NCBI RefSeq assembly: GCF_019059575.1
Contig: NW_024881564.1
Coordinates: 1,208,481-1,272,480 of the forward strand
Length of the DNA: 64,000 nt
Reading direction: 5' to 3'
Source: Amphibalanus amphitrite
Lineage: Eukaryota > Arthropoda > Thecostraca > Balanomorpha > Balanidae
The notes beneath the pieces were generated by a model, which ran no database searches, had not been told where the DNA came from, and saw only the letters and a list, made by a program, of their open reading frames with translations. Positions 1-11,100 of the stretch are shown in pieces. A program made the position numbers and the translations under genes. Every line of letters begins with the position of its first letter. The stretch's first letter is position 1.

Positions 1-2
1 TC

Positions 3-1433
3 ATTAATTCCTCACTCACCTCATGTGACATCCCCGATGCCTGGAAACACTCTCTGGTTCATCCTATTTTCAAATCCGGTGACTCGACCCAAATATCCAA
101 CTACCGTCCTATTTCCATTGTTCCTGTCGTTACCAAGATTGTCGAACGTGTGGTGCAGCGACAGCTGCTCGCCCACATGTCCGACAATCACCTCCTATCC
201 CCATCCCAGCATGGTTTCCGCCCCCGTCACTCCACTGAGACCGCTCTGCTCACAGTCACAAACCGGATCTTCTCCAATATGGACCGTAGCCACCTCTCAC
301 TCCTTTGCCTCTTGGACCTCAGCAAGTGTTTTGACGTCATCCCTCACAACCTGCTCCTTACCAAGCTCCAGCAGTACAACATTCACCCAGCCTGGTTCGC
401 CTCCTATCTCTCCGGTCATACCCAATCCGTTTCAATCACATCTCCCTCTGGTGACAGAGTGGTCTCAGATCCTCTCCCTAATGCCATGGGAGTGTTCCAG
501 GGATCTGCCCTCGGTCCTCTCCTGTTCACCATCTTCGCCAACGACCTCAGCCTGCACGCGCCGGACGCTCATGTGACCCAGTACGCTGACGACACCCAAA
601 TCCTTATATCCGACACCAAACGCAACCTTCCTTCCCTTATCCAACGCATGGAACTCACACTTTGCACCCTGTCTACATGGTTCCATGCCCATGGTCTAAA
701 GCTCAACGCATCCAAAACTGAAATCATCGTCCTTGGTACCCGGCAGAACACACGTGACCTATCCCCTGTCAGCGTACGGGTCGGTGGGGAGACCGTTCAG
801 GAGAGCCAGACAGTAAAAAACTTGGGCTTGATCTTTGATCGCCACCTTAGCTGGGACGCACACGTTGGTGACGTGGTCCGTCGTTGTATTGGCCTCCTGA
901 TCGGTCTCCGCCATCTGAGGAATCTCCTCCCGCGGGGCGTACTGCGAACTGTTGTCGACGGTCTGGTCCTCTCGCGCGTGAGATACTGTATTTCTGTATA
1001 TGGCGGTGGTACCGCAAAAAACGACTCACGGCTGCTCAGCGTGATCAACTTTGCTACCAGGGTGATCACTGGCCTCAGAAAGTACGATCACGTGTCTCGC
1101 GCGCGAGAGGACCTTGGACTGCTCTGTCCTCGACGTATGTACGAGATATCAGCAATGGCTGTGGCCCATAAGGCAATTGTGTATGACGAGCCGGCTGACA
1201 TTTCATCTCTGTTTGTGACTTTCGGTGAATCGCGCCAACAACGATGTGACCGTAGCACTCGACAGGACCGGCATTTTAGACCTCCTTTTACTCGCTCAGC
1301 AGCCGGGCAACGCTCCTTTTTATATCGCGCAACATCTCTTTTAAACAAACTTCCACCGGCTGTCATCGAACTTGACCCGGCTCGTTTCCAGCGTTACATT
1401 AAGTCGCAGCGTAATAGGGACTCCGCGGGGTGA
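3..1433 (+). CDS. Non-LTR retrotransposon (LINE) reverse transcriptase, 5' part cut by window edge
   Basis: One frame is open from base 3 to the TGA at 1431-1433 (about 476 codons), so the ORF runs in from outside the window. The product copies element RNA into DNA at a nicked target. Reverse transcriptase motifs appear in order: an N-YRPIS segment, LLDLSKCFD with the first catalytic Asp, QGSALGPLLF, and the YADD catalytic box, followed by thumb-like and C-terminal segments. The endonuclease domain is missing because the sequence starts inside the ORF. The frame has no stop or frameshift, so this is a young copy. The 3' flank ends in a short (CAATA)n run near 1577-1600, a tail style seen in CR1/L2-type elements. 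Clade is inferred from motif wording and tail. The copy lies on the opposite strand downstream of the last visible TRPM exon, probably in a TRPM intron. Confidence 0.92.
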   Translation: MNSSLTSCDIPDAWKHSLVHPIFKSGDSTQISNYRPISIVPVVTKIVERVVQRQLLAHMSDNHLLSPSQHGFRPRHSTETALLTVTNRIFSNMDRSHLSLLCLLDLSKCFDVIPHNLLLTKLQQYNIHPAWFASYLSGHTQSVSITSPSGDRVVSDPLPNAMGVFQGSALGPLLFTIFANDLSLHAPDAHVTQYADDTQILISDTKRNLPSLIQRMELTLCTLSTWFHAHGLKLNASKTEIIVLGTRQNTRDLSPVSVRVGGETVQESQTVKNLGLIFDRHLSWDAHVGDVVRRCIGLLIGLRHLRNLLPRGVLRTVVDGLVLSRVRYCISVYGGGTAKNDSRLLSVINFATRVITGLRKYDHVSRAREDLGLLCPRRMYEISAMAVAHKAIVYDEPADISSLFVTFGESRQQRCDRSTRQDRHFRPPFTRSAAGQRSFLYRATSLLNKLPPAVIELDPARFQRYIKSQRNRDSAG

Positions 1434-1600
1434 CAGGCCTAGGATCTGTGTGAAAGTGGTGAATGACGTGAGTGTATGTTTCTTTTATGCCCATCTACCT
1501 ACGTATCGCATTGTTTTTACTTCGTGACTTACGACACGGAACAGCCACTACTGTGTTTGTGGAGTGTCGGCGATTGTCAATACAATACAATACAATAGCT
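1434..1600 (+). mobile_element. LINE 3' untranslated end with (CAATA)n tail
   Basis: Short region between the reverse transcriptase stop and a run of about four CAATA units at 1577-1600. I take it as the 3' UTR and terminal repeat of the LINE. No poly(A) tail is present. Confidence 0.6.
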
Positions 1601-2137
1601 TGCGCTTCCTGCCGGTAGATGGCAATCGTGAAGAGCGCCTGAAGTTATGCTGTGCCGCCTGCCCGATGTCGCCGATCTACGACCGTGTAACGTTGGCTAG
1701 GGAGTGATGCACAGCGTGCCTTTTTCGGGACGGCTAAATAACGGAGATTGGACACCGACAAGGCTGAAATAATTCATACGCATGATTTACCGACCCGTCT
1801 TCGTGCGTCCGCCAAATGCCGTGCAGTGTTTTAGCTGGTGCGGGCGTGGTCTCACACAAGCTAACTTGCAGGGAGAGTTAGGCATGTGGGTATGCATCGA
1901 TAATAGGTGCAAGCCCACGCATCATACATATAAGCGAAACTATCAAATAAAAGACGGTCGGTATTGGCAAGTGGTAGCTAAACGGTGACACATGACATAT
2001 CCAATATCCATGCTTCGACACACGTTTAATTGGCAGCAGTAATTATGAACGAAGTCAGAATCTAGTGTCAGGTCAGCTGCCCTGACCATGCTCTACGTAA
2101 GTATTTCCCTGTAAATAAGCACGCGTTCCCTGCTCAC
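1601..2137. other. No gene seen (likely TRPM intron)
   Basis: Between the LINE tail and the last visible TRPM exon. I searched the minus strand for the next TRPM exon and found no segment with the right phase and similarity. No repeat was recognised. Confidence 0.4.
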
Positions 2138-5100
2138 CGCTGAATATTTTCTCGGCCATGTCCAGCCGGTCCCACATCAGCGCCAGCTGGAGCGGCTCCA
2201 TCGGCAGCAGGCTGTCCTCAGTGATGCCAGACTCTGAGAACGAGCGCCGTGACGCGTTACAGTGGGTCTGACTTTATATAGCCTTGGGTCTGACGCTCCA
2301 GGGACAATAGTTCTCATAAGATGGTAGTTTGGAGGCGTCGGCATTTGAAACCGTAAGTGTTGACGGAATATCAGTTCAAAATAACAAGAAGGTAATTAGT
2401 AAGGTGCACATATTTTGAAGTACGTTAATAAAACAAAGTACATGACAAACGACCCTAAACCCCAAAACATGAAGCAACAGACTATTGGCCATAAGTGCAA
2501 TACAAAGTTACAATCGTCTGAAATCACACCTTTCATGAGAGCGTTGAGAATGACTGCGTCAAGTTCCTGTTCGCTGTTGAGATCAAAGACGTTGATAAGA
2601 TCCACGAACTCCATGCATTCTTCTAGCTTATCGACGTACCTGAAAAAGTATAGCGGGGAATTTGGCACAAGCCTTGCCTTGCTGGTGCAAAAAGAAACAG
2701 CTGCAAATACACATTGATTCGCAAAATGGGCTAGCGAAAGACATTTTATATCGAGGAAGTTATGAATCAGAAAATGGCACGTTTTGATGCAAGGACCCTC
2801 TTGCAAATTTTGCAAATATCACAAAGGATGCCGCCTTGCCACGTACACTACCAAAACGACTTACGTTTCGAAAAATTGGCAAAGGAATAAATTATTTTCA
2901 GTATTATGCAAAATTTTGACGAACCTTTTCTATCAACAGCAGTACAGTTATAGCAGAGTAGCGTTTCAAAACTCCTGACAGTCCTTAGCTACTGACTGGC
3001 GACTGCAGCTGCGCGTTTCGAAATGGCGGCGTCCCAGCCAGCACCTCCACTTCTGCCGCCGCCGGGCATCACGTGCGCACAGCTGCTGCGGTACTGCGGC
3101 CGGGAACCCAAGCCCGAGGAGCCGCTCGGCTTCTCCATCCGCGCCAGCCGGTTCCACTACAAGCACAATAAGAACCCGGCGCCAGACGCGTACCGCACCG
3201 AGCGCCTGTTCCCGGCCGGTGGCCCGTCCTTCTCCGTCGTCGGCTTCGGACCCCTGGCGTCCCGGTCGCGACGCATGCCGCCGATGCGTATCGACATCGA
3301 CGCGTCGCCGGCCGATGTGCGCGTTCAGTACGACCGGTTTCAGCGCGCCGACTACAGCCACTCCACAGTTAGTCGGGTATTCACGGGACCCGCGCAGACG
3401 GGTGATGAGTGGACCCGCAAGGGCTGGATCCCCTCTCCGGATACCTACTCGCCGGAGAAGTGTCCCAACTGGAAACTGCGCGTGCCGCCGGTACGATTTC
3501 AGTTCGAGTCTCACACACTGCGCGATGGCGAACTACCACGTTTGCGGCGAAACGCCCGTTACCCGGGCCCAAACCACTACGACGTCGGGCCGGCGGAGCG
3601 GAACAAAGTCGCCCACGGCGCCGAGTCCGATTTTCGCGACGGTGTGCGCCGAATCACATGGCTCGACGACCCGATTCGACGCGGCCGCCGACTGCCGGCG
3701 CCCAACCAGTACTCGCGGTGCCACTCCGAGTCAAACCTGCTGGGCGGCGGCCGCACCATCGCGCCCGAGGGCCCCGAGGAGGTGGTCGAAATCAGCCCCG
3801 GTCCCGGCGAGTACAACACCGCTGGCGTGGATTGCGGCTCGTTGCCGACCTTCAACCGACAGCGGCCGCCGTTCTTGTCCTCGGCTCAGCGGGCCGGGAA
3901 CTGGACGGACCCTCGTGGTCGGCCGCCGGGCCCGGGAGCCTACGATGTGCCTCGGCTGTACGGAAACGCGGAGCTTGTGTTCAATTGGAGACAGCGCTTT
4001 AAGTGGATCTGAGGCGATGAACGGAAGGCAGAGGGGTTTGAGGGACGGCGGTGGTATATGTTGTCTAAATTGTCCCGTACAATGTCCGTCTCTTGTCCTG
4101 CGTTATCCCGTCCAACCGAATACACTACACGAAACTATTGACGTTAGCAAACGCCAAAGAGTACTCACGAAGAGCAAAACTATGTAGATCAGAGGCGAAA
4201 ATTGGAGTTACTTACGAGTGCAGCTCCTCCTGAGTTCCCCGGTGACTTTTATTGTAGGCCTCTTCAAGCATTTGCTTGAGCCGCTTTCTTGTGGCTGAGC
4301 GGAACTGTGGCTGCTGACTGACGATGAGAAATGACATGTAAGAACCTAGTTGAGTGCTAGACGAAACGTGAGGCTTTTAAGTCGGTTTCCCGCACAGAAA
4401 AAAAATCATTCAAAGTCAGACTTGCCATCACCAACCACACATAAGTTTCATATACCTTTGATAACTTGTAAACTTTACGTTAATGTTGTTAACTTCACAT
4501 ACACCGCAACCCCGACCCCGCTGCTCCTGGCCCTGCCTTTCACCCAGCCAGCCCTCAAGTCATTCTTTATCATTCAGCTCCGTAGAGAGGATTCAATGTC
4601 CCTTTGACTACCGGCCTGGCTAGCTCACCGGCTGCGTTTGGCGACCTCGCACTGTGCGAAGGCGATGATGTCAGCCGCCCGGCCGGTGCCTCGGATGACC
4701 ACCACGGGGATGCCGCGGCGCAGAGAGTGTAGCACGTCCACGATCACGCCCAGGCCGCCCTCCAGGATCAGCAGGATCACGGGGATGCCCAGGCCGCCCA
4801 CACCCGGGTCGGCAATCCGCTCCTCCAGCTTGGCCCTGCGGTGGGGGGGGGGGGGCAGTCGGCGGGGGGGAGGGGTCGGCGTAGGTGAGAACTGCAGAGT
4901 GAAGCCCCGGTTCAGGGCCGGCATGGAATAATAAATGGTGGATTGTTAATGAAAGTATACTGTGTAAATATACTCAGAGAAAATTGTACGAACTACAACT
5001 GAATCGTACGGATTCACATATGTTTACGTGCCCTATTTGAAAACAACGTCTGATCCTAGAATCCAAACAAACCCAATGAAGTTTAGAGAGCCAAATGATC

Positions 5101-8100
5101 CACGATCTGATCCAGCGAAGTTGAGCTTCAATACATTTCAATGCACTAAAAGCATCATGATGTGTCGGCATCTCGTAAACAAAAAGCGTCTTAAAAATAT
5201 TATCATCACCATTTACCCGCTAGGGACCCCGTCGTGTCCCTCATCCCCCCCCCCTCCCGGAGTCTCACCTGAGTTCGGCCGCCCCAGTGGGGGTTCCCCG
5301 CATCCCGTTGTCCACCAACAGAAAGTGCGTGTGGTCACCGTTCAGGGACACCGGCTCGTGCGGGCGAACTATCGTGGATGTCTTGTATCTGGGGTAAATG
5401 GGTGATGGGTCAGGGTCAGGTCAGGGTTAGCAGTGAGGTCAGGTCAGGTTCAGGTCAAGGTCAGGGCCAGATCAAGACAAGAACAGGGACAGGTCAGGGT
5501 TCGGTCAAAGTCGGGTCACGCAGGGCCAGGGTCACGGTCAGGTCAGGTCGGAGTCAGGTTAGGGTCAGGGTCAGGTCAGGTCAGGGTCAGGTGAGGGTTT
5601 GGTCAGAGTCGAGTCAGAGTCAAATTAGGTTAGGCTAAGAACCAGATCAAGCTGGTATCCAGGTAAGGTTGCACATTTTCAAGCGTATCCATCAAGAGTC
5701 GGGACATAACTAGTCAACAGGTGCACCACTGGTATCCTAACACAATATAATATGCATTGTGAAAACATCGATGGTAAATAAAATACACGCTAAGAAAAAT
5801 CAAATTTGGTGTTCAGGGACACCGGTCGACCTTTCACAAGTACCTACAACTGCACAGTGCACCACAATGCTCATTTAGAAATACCAGCTGGGTATAAGGT
5901 ACTACCAAATTACGGTACTCACTCCCAGATCGATGCAACTTGGTGCGATTCCAGCCGAGTAAATTATGAACACGCAATTAATTATGAATTGGACCCTATT
6001 GATTCAAGTCCGTGAATCTACATCAGGCGCCATACAATATGCATGTTATGCATGAGCCTTCTACCTACAGTCTACATACATGCGCTAGCCTGGATCCTAG
6101 GCACTACAGATATGCACTTACAAGTAACCACGTTCAAGACTAGCAAACACATTTTACCGCAACAAGCTACCGTAAAAAAACAAATATCGAATGACACTTT
6201 TCAACCAAGAGGATAACTTCTTCCATGTTACTTGTTAGCCAGTTTTTTTCAGCCTTGCGAAATGAAGCAAACAAAAAAGCATCACTCCTACAGCTGTGGC
6301 TCTGTAAAACAATATCCTATTGGGGATAACCGACTTTATCTGGAAAGAAACACAATACGATTAATGAGGATAAATTGGCTGCGCTCGACCGGCTCCTATC
6401 ACCAGCCGTCTTGATTATCTTTCATAAAGAATATAGACGACGTAAGCATATCGAGCATGTATCTATCACATGCATTACGCAAACATCCTATGTATGTTGC
6501 TTGGTGTAGGTTGGGATTGTCTGGATGCACTCACGAGGCGTGGTTAAACCCCTTGGAGTCCTTGTTGATCAGCAGCTCTTTGTTGCGAATGTAGCCCCAG
6601 GAGCAGATGGCCAAACAGCGAATACCTCGCGTCATTTTACCGCCTTCGCCCTGCAGCCAGACGGGGAAATAGGGAGGGGAAACACGGGATATATTTAAAG
6701 ATACATCGTGCACCGTCTACTCGCTGAATATTGATCAGTTACTTGATATAATTCCTCTTCCGAAGTCGTGCCCAGTCGTGAAAATGGAACTAAAGAAGTA
6801 AGGCAGCAAAAACTGACGAAGACACTATTACAAATTATCGAGAACTAATGGCTCTCCTCTTGGAGAATCCTTATTGTGCATACTTCAAATCTTAAAGGGA
6901 CCCTCCCACCTTCAAAAAAGTTAATGAATTGGCATGAAAGTGATGTCGTTCGGTTCAGAAAGAGCAAAAACGAATATCTACCAAATTTCATCGAAAAATA
7001 TTCACCGGTTTTCAAGATATTAGACTTTTACTTTTGTTTACTTTTTGGGATCTCCGCTGTTCCTAGCGACTTTATTTGAAAGTGCGGCATTTTTTGCGCG
7101 CAAAGCAGCATATACCACCGCGTGCTACAAAACGTTTTAGTCAAACATTTAACGGACGTTCGAAAGCCTGATGACGTCATCAGACTCCCGTAATGGTTAA
7201 GAGATAGGGACCACGCTGGTCCCACCCTGCAAGTAAAGGGAAGAAATTTCTTGAACACCATAAAGCTGCGGGGGTTGCGACCAGGATAAATGGTGGTTTC
7301 TGAGCCTGGCCGCAAACTTGGCTATCTCAACTCAAAACTAATGTTAAGGTGGGAGGGTCCCTTTAAATTGCATGCATCTGGACAGGCTACCATGCTAACG
7401 CAGACAGCTCAAACTGAACGGTCTGAACAGCATATCAGCAACACAGCGTCATCAACACATGCCGTAGACGGACAAATACTGATGCCGTCGGGTGCCTACC
7501 GTGATGAGATATTGTCCCTGGTTGATGGTGTCACCAATAACCTTCATGTAGCCCATGTTGAAGCCTCCAGTTATCAGCCAGGCGTGGGTCGATCTGGCGG
7601 CCTGGAGACGTAAACCCAAACGGTAAGTTACCTATCGTACTTTAGACATTACAATTAACACTTGGCAAAGCCGTCAATATAAATGCACATGTTCCTATAC
7701 CTATTGCGATCAATAAAACAATGGGAAACAAATAAATACAGGGTTGGGCAGATAAATTGGGACAAATTTCAACTTCCTCTAAAACGACTATTTTTTTAGT
7801 GATTAAGATAATTTTTGAACATAAATATAGGCTAATGAATACTTTTCCATGTTATGCAGGTTGCGTTGTAATTTTGAGTCGGCTGGTCACAGAACGTGGG
7901 CTTAAGCAAGTCACTATCAACTTAGTCCGCGCGCACATGCATGCCAATACTCTAATTATGCTCCATCAAATGGCTGAAAGTAGTGTGTATCGAACAGACG
8001 TACACGTTGGAGGAAGAGAAGATGTTGACTCATCCTTACATACTTATTGCATTGATACCGGCCGCTCTCCCGGTTTTCCAGGGGCGCTAAAAGGCAAAAT

Positions 8101-11100
8101 GCAGTTAAATCAGAGGATCCTCGCGAAAACAGTGGCGCGAGCTTACAACGAAGGTAGCGGCGCCATGAGAAAGCGATATACCAGCACCTCAAACATGTAC
8201 TCTTATGCATTGATGCATATCAACCTGTTAACATAGATGTTGAAGCAGCTGTGACGTTAAAAAGATTGTTTCCTCTTGAAGGGCTTGGAGAAGCGAGCAA
8301 GCACGTGCAGGTCTTTTTCGACGATGGTATCCCCATAACCGAACATACGAACAACCGCAAACACCATGAAACATCGCAACCAGCCCAGAAGACGTAATCT
8401 TAGTGACAAAAAGCATGCAGCAGACCTCGGTGATGGCATTCCACTCGGTGACTTCTGACGGCCACGTGGGGCCCCCTTATTTTACGGAATCGGGAGGGGG
8501 TTCGCCATTACAGCGTACCTAACCATTATTCCGGCAGTTCGAATCAACAAGATGGAAGAAGGCAACATCCTGCATGGAGTGATGCTCTTCGAGGAGTCAA
8601 CTCCCCGGCATACAGTAAATTAAATACAAAATCTCCTGAAACGGAGGATCCCGCAAACTGCACCCAAGGGAAAATGCCCCCTTCCTCATTAAACCTCAGC
8701 CCACACAAGTTCTGGTTGCTGGGGCGTTTTGGCGGGTGAGTCTAACGAACGTCCCCATGTGACTGTGGTGAGCCTCAGCAGTGCCAGTTGGCTACAATTA
8801 CGAGCCATTTCAGACGGGAGATCTCGCCGCGCGTGCGGCCAGTCCAGGCACCGATAAGGACTGATGCAGGTGGACCACGGTGACCATATTTGGTGATAAA
8901 TGTGTAAAATTGGTGTGACAATATGTGATCCAAATTTGAAATGCCTACGTTTACAAATTTCTAAGCTACGGCGTTCTGAATGCAAATATGTATTTTGTCC
9001 CAATTTATCTGCCCAACCCTGTACATAGACGCAAACATTAGGAAAACATTACGAATGCACCAATATAGGAATTCAACGTCTCATTGCAGTCCATGTTCAC
9101 TAAATTAGCTATATTTTCCCGGTACGCACCTTCAGGAGGCCCTCGTTGAAGATCTGCTTCTTCCGCCCGTCCAGCCGGAAGTTTTTCGCGCCGCCGAGTA
9201 TCGATATAACCAGGCTGGGCCGGTGGGGGTGGCAGAGCTGCCAGTGGTCCACCAGAAGCGTCAGCACCTGAGAGATCGGCGTCGTGTCCGACAGTCGAAG
9301 GTACTTGCTCGGCTTGCTCGAGCCCGTGTCCTCGTTGACAAACTCGACCTGGTCACCAGGTCAAAGGTCAGGTGATGGCCAAACTGCGTGTCTATAATGC
9401 CAATTGCATGCATGAGTAGGCAACAATACTCATGGCGGAAGATGCAGACAGTAATGTCAATGCATTGGCACTCTCAATCAACTCCATCGAAATAAAACAT
9501 AATATTATTTCGAGTCACGTAACTTTTTCTATTTAGATACAGTTCGTACCGAATTTCACAAATACGTTGATAATAAAACAATGGAACGTGCATGTGGTAC
9601 GTAATGGCTGTTGGCGCAATACGGAGCATTAGGGACCACAGCAGACGTTTGGTTGCGTGACAGTAATGCTTCTCGAATAATCCCAGCGGTCAGGTCGTGC
9701 AATTCAATTTATTAAGTTCATGACGTCAGTCCACCTCATTGGTGCTAGCCATCAGCGCCATGGAATTGAAACGCTAGTGCGGTAAGCCAATGACCTAAAA
9801 AGCTATAAGCTGTGCGAGGCTTTGCCCTCCCTTTCCGACTCACCTGCCCAAAGGCATTCGTCTTGAACTCCTGGATGGCGTTCGTTGCCGACCACTCCTC
9901 CTCGGCAATCGAAGCCTGTGCGCCATTCTTGTGCTCCGCAGGCGCCGCGCCGCACTGGCACCTACCGCTGTTATCCGCCCGCGGCTGGTACAGCACACAC
10001 TCCTTTCGGTGGAAGTTGTTACCGATGAAGCTGAGCCGAATCTGCCGTAGCTGCTCCTCCTCGGTGAGTTTGACCAGCGTGCGGTCCGTGCGGCGCGAGA
10101 GGCCGATCTTTTTGCGTTTGAGCGCCCACGTCTGGTCATCGAGCTCGAACGGGGCGCTGTCGGGCCGCCCCGCCTCGAGCGACGAGCGAGACGCGCGGAT
10201 AGATGAGCGGAGACTGCCGCGAAACGCGCTGCTCCGGCCGAAACTGCGGGGAGGAAGGGGATGGGGGGGGGGGGCGGGGTGATGTGTTCTCACGCACTGT
10301 GTCGTACTGTGTCTTCTATTTATATACACTGTGTTCTCACGTACGATGTCGGTACACGAGTGATGGACGCTGCAGAGCTAGTGAAGAGGTAGCTGCGGCC
10401 CAATAGGTAGGTACGAATGAAGCATAAACAAATTAAATATCTATCAGGTAAAAGCCCTTCGACAATGACAATGGACAAAATCACATGCCTGTATAGGGTA
10501 AGGTGCCTAATTAGCGACCCTTTCCGATTGGCGACCTACCTCCTTACAGAAAAACTGGCAGGAGAAAACGGGGTAAAAACATCGTCAAAAGGTCAGCCAT
10601 ACTTTGGTTATCAAAATAAATTATTTTCCGGTCGTCGATGTTTCCGGTGGGACGTTTCAGGTGAGTTTAAATAAAAATGACGAGTATCTTATCCAAAACG
10701 AATGTGTTTGGGCCCTCTCTGATGAAAAGCGATGCACATTAGGATGATGCACCTTTTTTATTCTGAATCGACATTCCTTTTTCAATTGATTGCCATTTTC
10801 CCATAGTGAATCGCCCAACTGTGCACAGTATGGCGGTTAAAAATGTGTCGCAACTCATATTTCCTATTTGCGCCTGACATGGTCGCAAATAGCTCAAGAA
10901 GGGAAAGAAAGGGGAAAAGAGAGAAATGAAAATGAGGTGTTGCTGAAGCTTGCAATGTGTGGCAGGGGATGCCAAATGTCGTCACCGACTGCATGGGTGC
11001 CGAATTCAGCGCAGACCTCGAATATCATATGAGATAGCCCGCAAAATTTGGGTTTCCGCCTTCTTTTCGCCTTCGGTGCATCACGTGATCAGTTTTTAAC

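Noticed and set aside
1620..1760. Possible further TRPM exon on the minus strand
   Set aside because: An acceptor-like site exists, but the translation does not resemble the TRPM segment expected next and soon meets a stop.
2396..2815. Minus-strand 139-aa ORF as an independent gene
   Set aside because: Only 2639-2530 is coding, as a TRPM exon flanked by splice sites; the rest is intron read-through.
5378..5638. 86-aa plus-strand ORF rich in GQGQVR
   Set aside because: Translation of the GGTCA minisatellite inside a TRPM intron.
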